A DNA stretch of 6,825 nt from Candidatus Cloacimonadota bacterium. Lineage in GTDB: Bacteria; Cloacimonadota; Cloacimonadia; Cloacimonadales; TCS61. The notes below the pieces were generated by a model that saw only the letters and a list, made by a program, of their open reading frames with translations, ran no database searches and had not been told where the DNA came from. The number at the start of each line of letters is the position of its first letter. The first letter of the stretch is position 1. Made by a program: the position numbers and the translations under genes. The stretch covers positions 1 through 6,825 of the forward strand of contig JAMOPB010000441.1 of assembly GCA_027064945.1 (NCBI GenBank), given 5' to 3'. Positions 1 through 4,468 of this stretch are shown piece by piece.

Positions 1-75
1 GCGCCAGCGCCAGCGGCAAATCCGGCGCCTAGCGCTGATGCGCCTACAATAGACATGCCACAAATTGAAATATAA
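1..75 (+). CDS. C-terminal tail of an upstream gene (partial, Ala/Pro-rich)
   Basis: The window opens inside a reading frame (frame 1) that runs 24 codons to TAA at 73-75. The visible peptide is an Ala/Pro-rich low-complexity stretch (APAPAANPAPSADAP) ending in TIDMPQIEI. Its codons are GC-rich (GCG, CCG, CCA) compared with the AT-rich surroundings. The next gene begins 15 nt after the stop, with its ribosome binding site in the gap, so the two are probably co-transcribed. A flexible linker with an acidic-hydrophobic tip is the usual form of single-stranded DNA-binding protein tails, but many structural proteins end this way too. The family cannot be named from the tail alone. Confidence 0.6.
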   Translation, partial: APAPAANPAPSADAPTIDMPQIEI

Positions 76-90
76 TAAAGGAAAAAAATT

Positions 91-513
91 ATGAATCCAA
101 TGATGATGCAACAGAACAATAACCAAGCGGCGCCTCAGCCTGCCGCTTCTTCACAAAATAAACCAAAAGTAATTGGACTAGAAAATGTCGATTTAAAACA
201 AGTTCCTAAAATAGATCTCAAGGAACTGGAACCTGGCCAAGGTGGGTATACTTTTACTTGGCTCGGTGCTGTTCAATTTGATGGTCAATGGGGGCCATAT
301 TATCTGGTAGGAGTGCAAGATCAAAATGGTAATATTTTTAAATTTTTCAGCAACAAGCAAATTACAAATATGATTGATAACGGTGAAGAGCCGTTTGATC
401 AAGTAGGTAATAGATTTTTTATCGAATGTAAACTGAAACCTGGAATGAAATACAACACGAAAGATGGAGAAAAAGAAGCAAAAGGTTATACATATAATAT
501 ATCAAAATTATGA
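91..513 (+). CDS. Small probable OB-fold protein, possibly nucleic-acid binding
   Basis: This is a 140-residue protein. Residues 1-26 are a disordered Met/Gln/Asn/Ala/Pro-rich tail (MNPMMMQQNNNQ, then AAPQPAASS). From about residue 50 there is a compact strand-rich domain: GGYTFTWLGAVQ, then WGPYYLVGVQDQNGNIFKFF, a short helix around SNKQITNMID, then GNRFFIECKLKPGMKY and a final GYTYNISKL strand. Alternating hydrophobics, a Gly/Asp turn and a helix before the last strands fit a five-strand OB fold as in small phage single-stranded DNA-binding or accessory proteins. That reading is a pattern judgement, not a recognised family. The ATG is preceded by AAGGA at 78-82, spaced 8 nt. The gene is the last before a strong terminator and lies just upstream of the deazaguanine/polymerase block. 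No signal peptide or membrane segment is seen. Confidence 0.75.
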   Translation: MNPMMMQQNNNQAAPQPAASSQNKPKVIGLENVDLKQVPKIDLKELEPGQGGYTFTWLGAVQFDGQWGPYYLVGVQDQNGNIFKFFSNKQITNMIDNGEEPFDQVGNRFFIECKLKPGMKYNTKDGEKEAKGYTYNISKL

Positions 514-542
514 AAGATCGCTGTTTTACGCGATCTTTTTTT
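513..542 (+). terminator. Strong intrinsic terminator after the OB-fold gene
   Basis: A perfect 9-bp stem (AAAGATCGC at 513-521 with GCGATCTTT at 530-538) closes an 8-nt loop, TGTTTTAC. A run of seven T (536-542) follows. The stem starts on the last base of the upstream stop codon. After the T run comes GCTTTTTT (543-550), a tail also found after the terminator at 4411. Because this hairpin sits between 510 and 612, an ATG at 510 cannot be the true start of the next gene. Confidence 0.9.
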
Positions 543-550
543 GCTTTTTT

Positions 551-574
551 CAAGATCGCGTGCACGCGTTCTTG
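551..574. repeat. Near-perfect 24-nt palindrome downstream of the terminator
   Basis: Bases 551-574 pair end to end except for one T-T mismatch (556/569): CAAGA + T + CGCGTGCACGCG + T + TCTTG. The central 12 nt are a perfect palindrome. The left arm CAAGATCGCG resembles the first terminator arm (AAAGATCGC), as if the hairpin had been partly duplicated. No T run follows (GGGAAGAG), so it is not a second ordinary terminator. It may be an operator-like protein site, or a 5' hairpin on the mRNA of the gene at 612. Confidence 0.6.
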
Positions 575-600
575 GGAAGAGCAATTGAAAAAAATAAAAA

Positions 601-611
601 AAAGGAATACG
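601..611 (+). promoter_or_regulatory. Ribosome binding site that sets the Gat-QueC start
   Basis: AAAGGA (601-606) lies 5 nt before ATG 612. Starting there makes residue 2 a cysteine, the catalytic N-terminal nucleophile of class II glutamine amidotransferases. The in-frame ATG at 510 overlaps a terminator stem and would bury this cysteine, so 612 is the functional start. Confidence 0.9.
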
Positions 612-2177
612 ATGTGTCAGATAATTTCATTTGTTACATATGGATCTAATACGCAAACAGAAAATTATTTAAGAGAGCAAAAAGAATTAATAAAATTTTC
701 ATTAATGAAAAAAGGAGGAGAATCTTTTTCTTTTTTTGCAGTTAATGAATATGATCCTGAAAATTATATATTGATATATTGTGATGACATCAAATATTAT
801 GATTTAAAATATGAAGAGTTTTGCAAACAAGTTGCCGCGGCAAGCAATACGGTATCACAATCTGATTCTGGAATCGATTCGATTCCATGGGCTTTTGTAT
901 TTTTTAGCAGACAAGCACCTGAAATGGAATTAGAAAACAATGATACCAAAGCTGCTCCTTATATAGTTGACGATAAATTGGTATGGATGCATGGTACTAT
1001 AGCGAATATACCACAAATAGAAAAAATAATTAATAAACAAATCAAAGTTGATTCTGAAGCACTCGCATATGCGAGTTTGTTGGCTGATAAATATAATATG
1101 AAAATAGAAGGTGTATATTTTGGACTGGTGTTTGACTTAAAAATGTTTAAAAAGCGTATGTCTGAAGATGAATTACATAGTATCCCTACAAACGTAAATG
1201 AATTTTTTGAATTATTTTATAACGGTATTGGACTCTGGTTATACAGAGATGTTGAAAACGGTTGGGTCGATACCTGGTATACTACTGACAGTTCAATCGA
1301 TAATGACACAACATCACATTTAGAAAAAATTGGAGGATGCGATTTATTTATACCTGATTATCAGCAACATAAAAAAACAAGAGATATAATTTATGTTTCA
1401 TACAGCGGCGGTATGGATATTACTTTTTCTGTGTATGCTTTTTTGAAAGATAGTATAGAAAAAGTATATGGCAATTTAAGCTGTGATCATTTGATCACAC
1501 ATACGAATAAAGAAGTAAAATTAATATATTTTGATTACGGAGCTCGGGCTAGAAAACAAGAAATTAGAGCTTTGAATAAATTTTATGAATTTCTTAAAAA
1601 AGAATTTCCACAAATTAAATTTACAGTAGAAATTTATGATGTTCGCGAAATATTTAAACAGCTTAGTAAATTTTCCAAGTACGAATCAAAACTTATGAAA
1701 GAAGACAGTCATGGTGAGGAAGCAGAGACTGAATCCAATTTAGCATATGTTCCGTATAGAAATACTGAATTCGGATTAATTCTTGGTGCAATGATAGATA
1801 GAGACTTGGAAACTGATAAAACTTTTATTCCTTATGTGTTGTTTGGGCTTAATTTAACGGAACTTGGTGTATATGTTGACAACACAGAAATCTGGCTCGA
1901 ATCGATGGTTAGGATAATAGAATATGGAGGTAAAAGTTATAAAAAAGTAAAAGGATTAGCACCATTTATCAACGTTACGAAAACAAACATGATTGCTTTT
2001 ATGATAAAAAAATATGGTTATGCAAAAACTAAAGAATTATTAGACATCGCATTCAGTTGTTATTATCCAGATGAAAACGGTGAACCATGTGGTAAATGCG
2101 GAAGTTGTATTTTAAGAGAAAAAGCTATTAAGCGCGCATTAGAACGACTTAAAAAAGAAACTCTGGAAAAAGGTTAA
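612..2177 (+). CDS. gat-queC: Gat-QueC: class II glutamine amidotransferase fused to a QueC-like PP-loop domain
   Basis: This is a 521-residue two-domain enzyme. The N-terminal part is an Ntn-type glutaminase: Cys2 nucleophile (MCQIISF), Arg100 and Pro103 (FSRQAPEME), HGTIAN at 127-132 in place of the usual NGEIYN, and VDSEA at 146-150. The C-terminal part is QueC-like: ATP-binding PP-loop SGGMD at 265-269, a VPYRN motif at 380-384, TKTNMI around 456-461, and a zinc site of Cys483, Cys493, Cys496 and Cys499 in FSCYYP...CGKCGSC. In the known family, Gat-QueC proteins of Crenarchaeota and of phages such as 9g use glutamine-derived ammonia to convert the preQ0 nitrile to the formamidine of archaeosine (G+), in tRNA or phage DNA. 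One oddity is that the PP-loop reads SGGMDI where QueC has SGGxDS. FolE, QueD, QueE and DpdA are not in this window, so the exact product is inferred. The stop lies 2 nt before the next start. Confidence 0.92.
   Translation: MCQIISFVTYGSNTQTENYLREQKELIKFSLMKKGGESFSFFAVNEYDPENYILIYCDDIKYYDLKYEEFCKQVAAASNTVSQSDSGIDSIPWAFVFFSRQAPEMELENNDTKAAPYIVDDKLVWMHGTIANIPQIEKIINKQIKVDSEALAYASLLADKYNMKIEGVYFGLVFDLKMFKKRMSEDELHSIPTNVNEFFELFYNGIGLWLYRDVENGWVDTWYTTDSSIDNDTTSHLEKIGGCDLFIPDYQQHKKTRDIIYVSYSGGMDITFSVYAFLKDSIEKVYGNLSCDHLITHTNKEVKLIYFDYGARARKQEIRALNKFYEFLKKEFPQIKFTVEIYDVREIFKQLSKFSKYESKLMKEDSHGEEAETESNLAYVPYRNTEFGLILGAMIDRDLETDKTFIPYVLFGLNLTELGVYVDNTEIWLESMVRIIEYGGKSYKKVKGLAPFINVTKTNMIAFMIKKYGYAKTKELLDIAFSCYYPDENGEPCGKCGSCILREKAIKRALERLKKETLEKG
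1061..1076. repeat. Perfect 16-nt palindrome inside gat-queC
   Basis: ACTCGCATATGCGAGT is its own reverse complement. It encodes part of the ALAYAS segment of the glutaminase domain. Its half-site ACTCGCAT recurs at 4086-4093, in the 3' strand and tail of the structured RNA after the polymerase segment. It may be chance, since about 0.1 such palindromes are expected in random sequence of this length. Confidence 0.4.
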
Positions 2178-2179
2178 GC

Positions 2180-2698
2180 ATGAATAAAATATATATCTCA
2201 GATAAACAGATAAAAGAAGCAGCGGTCAAAACAGCTGAAAAAATCGAAGCAAGTAAATGGAAACCTGATTTGATAATAGCAGTTACGCGCGGAGGTTTAA
2301 TACCCGCAGGTTATCTATCTTATTTTCTTGATGTTACAAATGTTGATGTTATTAAATTGCAAACATACGAAGGCGAAACACAAACACTAAAGCAAATTAA
2401 CGAGCAAGAATATCAATTGCAAGTTGATTTGCAAAAAATTATTAAAAAATGGAAACCTACAAACATATTGGTAGTTGATGACTTGATCGATACAGGAACT
2501 ACTTTGGCTACAGTTGACACGATGCTACTTACAGTTAAAAATTATTTTTCAATGACGGAACCAAAGTTTGCTAAATTTGAATGGAAGTTTGCTGTATTGT
2601 ATTCAAATGATAATATGAATATGCTTAGAAATGAAACATATTTTGGAAAAGGTAAGCCTGATGGGTGGCTAGTGTTCCCGTGGGACGAAAGGGATTGA
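2180..2698 (+). CDS. Gpt-like purine phosphoribosyltransferase
   Basis: This is a 172-residue type I phosphoribosyltransferase, which joins a purine base to PRPP to make a nucleoside monophosphate and pyrophosphate. The PRPP-binding loop is LVVDDLIDTGTTL (97-109), with the acidic pair Asp100-Asp101 and the TGTT phosphate clamp. The pyrophosphate loop is AVTRGGL (34-40). The C-terminal WLVFPWDE (163-170) matches the hood of E. coli xanthine-guanine phosphoribosyltransferase (WIEQPWDM), which stacks on 6-oxopurines. That points to a guanine-like substrate. The start lies 2 nt after gat-queC, with AAAAGG inside the end of that gene as ribosome binding site. Its place between a 7-deazaguanine enzyme and a DNA polymerase segment suggests, by inference, a 7-deazapurine base as substrate. 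Plain guanine or xanthine salvage is the conservative alternative. Confidence 0.9.
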   Translation: MNKIYISDKQIKEAAVKTAEKIEASKWKPDLIIAVTRGGLIPAGYLSYFLDVTNVDVIKLQTYEGETQTLKQINEQEYQLQVDLQKIIKKWKPTNILVVDDLIDTGTTLATVDTMLLTVKNYFSMTEPKFAKFEWKFAVLYSNDNMNMLRNETYFGKGKPDGWLVFPWDERD

Positions 2699-2699
2699 A

Positions 2700-3929
2700 A
2701 TGTCTTTCGATATGCAAGATATACGCAAATTCTTTTTTGCGTTATCAGTTAAAGGTGCTTATGTACAAACTGCACCACAAAAAGGAAGATTAGTCGGCCT
2801 TCATCCTCAACAATTTATTTTCTCAATGGATGCTACTTCGCTGTATCCGAGCGCAATGATTTTAAATAATATTTCAGAAGAAACTTTTTATGGTCGCGTG
2901 TATGATGAAGCAATTGTATCGAATTTTATGTCTTTGTTGAAATCCACACTTTCGAATCAAATAGACAAGCAGCAGGCAATAAATATGATAAATCAGGCGT
3001 TTCAAATGCAATTTGCCGAGTACGGGAAACGCGAAAAAATTCAAAAACAAAAAGAAACAGTAACTTTTAATACTGAATACTGCACTTATCTATTCACAAA
3101 ACTTGTAAATTCAGGAGAACAGTTTGCTGATATTCTAGAACCAAAAACAGAAAGACAATACAGATTATTGAAAAGTTATTTGCACCCGATTTTGGAGGCA
3201 ATTACATGGACCAGTCCTTACAATCGCGGATACAATAACACAATAATCAATTGGGTCTTTTTTCCAGAAGATTTTGAAAAGCAAATCAAAGGCGCTTGGG
3301 TAATAGAAAATATTTACAGTTTTAAAACAAAAATGAAATATTATTCTAAAGAAGAGCTTGTCGATAAATTTTTCAAAAAATTTATCCTGAATCCGTGGGG
3401 TGTTCTGTTTATCAAACATAAAGAAAAACTAGCTGAAGACGTTAAGAAAATAATCGATTCAATGAGTTCTAGAAAAGTAATTAAAAACGAAATGCTGGTG
3501 CTCGGACAGCTGTTGGTAAATATACTCGAAGGTAATGATAACGCAAGGCAGCTTGCTAATAAACTGATAAAAAAAGATTTTGATTCGATTTCAGAGAAAC
3601 TGATTGAAGATGCTGGAATCAAGAAAATAATGCAAGAAAAAAAGATCAATGATATTCGACAACTTGCATTTGAGGAATTGATTTCGCTTGGTGATATATT
3701 AGTTGAATCTTTAGAAACAGCAATTACAGAAAAGAATTTAGGACAAAATTCTCGTAAAGTGTTCATGAACTCTGGATTTGGAATCAAAGGGTTAATAAGC
3801 TTTATCTTTTCTGCGCCGTTGCTAGGTAACGCGATTACTAGCGCCGGAAAAATATACGGTATTAAAGTGGCTCAAAATGTTACTGCACAGTACATTGACT
3901 CACGTAATTTGGCTCCTCAAATCGTTTAA
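2700..3929 (+). CDS. Family B DNA polymerase, middle segment (motif A, fingers, motif B); split gene
   Basis: This 409-residue protein aligns with the polymerase core of T4 gp43. GAYVQ (19-23) precedes motif A, SMDATSLYPS (42-51), with catalytic Asp44 and Tyr49 as sugar gate; the following NNISEETFYG matches T4 VNISPETIRG. NPWGVLFIKHKE (231-242) matches T4 SPNGWMYDKHQE. Arg258 and Lys262 match the triphosphate-binding Arg/Lys of the fingers. Motif B is RKVFMNSGFG (352-361) with Lys353 and Asn357, and Phe360 where T4 has Tyr. Motif A to motif B spans about 309 residues against about 152 in T4, so there is a large insertion, mainly at residues 65-230. The N-terminal 3'-5' exonuclease is absent, and the protein stops about 30 residues past motif B, before motif C (DTDS) and the thumb. 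No frame in this window supplies them. AAAGGGA in the previous gene's end is the ribosome binding site. A genuine split polymerase or a broken remnant are both possible; the intact long frame and preserved motifs favour the split. Confidence 0.88.
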   Translation: MSFDMQDIRKFFFALSVKGAYVQTAPQKGRLVGLHPQQFIFSMDATSLYPSAMILNNISEETFYGRVYDEAIVSNFMSLLKSTLSNQIDKQQAINMINQAFQMQFAEYGKREKIQKQKETVTFNTEYCTYLFTKLVNSGEQFADILEPKTERQYRLLKSYLHPILEAITWTSPYNRGYNNTIINWVFFPEDFEKQIKGAWVIENIYSFKTKMKYYSKEELVDKFFKKFILNPWGVLFIKHKEKLAEDVKKIIDSMSSRKVIKNEMLVLGQLLVNILEGNDNARQLANKLIKKDFDSISEKLIEDAGIKKIMQEKKINDIRQLAFEELISLGDILVESLETAITEKNLGQNSRKVFMNSGFGIKGLISFIFSAPLLGNAITSAGKIYGIKVAQNVTAQYIDSRNLAPQIV

Positions 3930-3975
3930 TTTCTATATGATATTTGACAATTACAACTCCGAAATATAGAAATTA
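3927..3975 (+). repeat. Long AT-rich inverted repeat at the polymerase segment's stop codon
   Basis: A perfect 12-bp inverted repeat (TAATTTCTATAT at 3927-3938 with ATATAGAAATTA at 3964-3975) starts on the TAA stop and encloses a 25-nt loop. TATTTT follows. It could be a weak terminator or an mRNA 3'-end stabiliser for the gat-queC/phosphoribosyltransferase/polymerase message. Stem GC content is too low and the T tract too short for a confident intrinsic terminator. Confidence 0.55.
3944..3972 (+). promoter_or_regulatory. Possible sigma-70-type promoter inside the hairpin loop
   Basis: A perfect -35 hexamer TTGACA (3944-3949) sits in the loop of the AT hairpin. Candidate -10 elements are TATAGA at 3965-3970 (15-nt spacer, short) or TAGAAA at 3967-3972 (17-nt spacer, weak match). 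Transcription would begin near 3977-3982, just before the structured RNA at 3992. The spacing and -10 match are imperfect, so this is tentative. Confidence 0.3.
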
Positions 3976-3991
3976 TTTTATGAAAATAAGG

Positions 3992-4106
3992 GTTCATGGT
4001 ACGTTTCATGAACACTCGAGATCACTGTAATATGCAAAAGTCGAGTAGGCGCCCAGTGATCTCGAGTCGAAAGGAGTGGAGGCCTACTCGCATTTTATTA
4101 TTTTTT
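3992..4106 (+). ncRNA. Structured RNA candidate: hairpin plus perfect 14+9 bp H-type pseudoknot with T-rich tail
   Basis: Three perfect helices are visible. P1 is GTTCATG (3992-3998) with CATGAAC (4007-4013). P2, starting at the very next base, is ACTCGAGATCACTG (4014-4027) with CAGTGATCTCGAGT (4054-4067). P3 is CGAGTAGGC (4042-4050) with GCCTACTCG (4082-4090). The 5' strand of P3 lies in the P2 loop and its 3' strand lies outside, so P2 and P3 form an H-type pseudoknot with joining segments of 14, 3 and 14 nt. No bases are shared, so all three helices can coexist, and P1 can stack on P2. CATTTTATTATTTTTT (4091-4106) follows P3 like a terminator tract. The last joining segment holds AAAGGAG (4070-4076) with no start codon at a usable distance. 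It matches no class I recognise; it could be a stand-alone RNA, an mRNA leader for the gene at 4120, or a DNA-level site. Confidence 0.65.
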
Positions 4107-4119
4107 AAAAAGGATTCAA

Positions 4120-4395
4120 ATGGCGAAAAGAAGAACAAGAAAAAAAGAAACAGAAATAAAAGTTTCAGACGAAGTTAAAGTTAACGATGTACCAGCAACC
4201 GATGATGTAGTTATTGAAGAACCTGTTGTATCAACATCAGATGACGGCTTTCTTGCTGCTGAAAATGTCGAAGAACCTGAAATTAAGGTTACGGAAAAAA
4301 CTAAAGTCGAGGAATCAAAAGCTAATGATGGATTTATTATTGAAGGAAAAATAGTCAAAAAAATCCATATTCATGGTGGCAGATATACTGTTTAA
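4120..4395 (+). CDS. Small hypothetical protein with basic N-terminus and acidic degenerate repeats
   Basis: This 91-residue protein is not recognised. It begins with a strongly basic MAKRRTRKK, which could bind nucleic acid, continues with a long acidic Val/Glu/Asp-rich region, and ends in a compact segment GFIIEGKIVKKIHIHGGRYTV (71-91) that looks like a short beta motif. The middle carries a degenerate internal duplication: TEIKVSDEVKV (11-21) resembles PEIKVTEKTKV (53-63), and DDGF (41-44) resembles NDGF (69-72). There are no membrane segments or cysteines. AAAAAGGA (4107-4114) lies 5 nt before the ATG, immediately after the T-rich tail of the structured RNA, and a strong terminator follows 15 nt after the stop. 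The gene and the RNA could therefore be one small transcription unit. Biased composition means homology may show only at the C-terminal motif. Confidence 0.75.
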   Translation: MAKRRTRKKETEIKVSDEVKVNDVPATDDVVIEEPVVSTSDDGFLAAENVEEPEIKVTEKTKVEESKANDGFIIEGKIVKKIHIHGGRYTV

Positions 4396-4410
4396 TTTCT
4401 AAAATATCAG

Positions 4411-4435
4411 ACCGGGAGGATACCCGGTTTTTTTT
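4411..4435 (+). terminator. Strong intrinsic terminator after the 91-residue protein gene
   Basis: A GC-rich stem ACCGGG (4411-4416) with CCCGGT (4423-4428) closes a 6-nt loop AGGATA and is followed by eight T (4428-4435). GCTTTTTT (4436-4443) comes next, the same tail as at the terminator after the OB-fold gene. Confidence 0.9.
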
Positions 4436-4445
4436 GCTTTTTTAA

Positions 4446-4464
4446 AAAATCAAAAAAAAGGAGC
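4446..4464 (+). promoter_or_regulatory. A-rich leader with ribosome binding site (copy 1)
   Basis: AAAATC, eight A and GGAGC lead into ATG 4469, with 5 nt between GGAG and the start. Nearly the same element precedes the HAD gene at 6733. Both copies come directly after a terminator, so they may be a shared translation enhancer or contain transcription start signals. Confidence 0.65.
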
Positions 4465-4468
4465 AATT

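Noticed and set aside
510..611. Upstream extension of gat-queC starting at ATG 510
   Set aside because: It runs through an intrinsic terminator stem, lacks a suitable ribosome binding site and would hide the N-terminal catalytic Cys. ATG 612 has AAAGGA and exposes Cys2.
464..649. 61-codon + strand frame across the OB-fold gene end and terminator
   Set aside because: It overlaps a real gene and the terminator, has low-complexity coding, and belongs to no recognisable family.
1481..1500. Small hairpin TGTGATC-ATTT-GATCACA in gat-queC
   Set aside because: It is a 7-bp stem inside coding sequence with no T tract or regulatory context; expected by chance.
3341..3787. 148-codon reverse-strand frame within the polymerase segment
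   Set aside because: It is a shadow of the + strand gene: Ser/Phe/Ile-rich translation typical of antisense to AT-rich coding, with no motifs.
3992..4090. tRNA, CRISPR repeats or a type III toxin-antitoxin RNA
   Set aside because: There is no T-loop GTTCRA motif or acceptor pairing, no regularly spaced direct repeats, and no tandem pseudoknot repeats as in ToxI.
4014..4106. preQ1 riboswitch
   Set aside because: It is attractive because preQ1 aptamers are pseudoknots and the phage handles 7-deazaguanine. However, the 14- and 9-bp perfect helices and the joining sequences do not match the preQ1 class I-III layouts I know, and the next gene is not a queuosine gene.
3900..4119. Intein, group I intron or translational bypass rejoining the polymerase locally
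   Set aside because: No downstream frame in the window encodes motif C or a thumb domain, no intein blocks are visible at the segment's end, and the region is too short and lacks a recognisable intron core.
3996..4178. 60-codon frame over the pseudoknot and into the 91-residue gene
   Set aside because: It has no ribosome binding site, its start lies inside a hairpin stem, it overlaps a better gene, and its Lys/Arg-rich end is the antiphase reading of an A-rich gene start.
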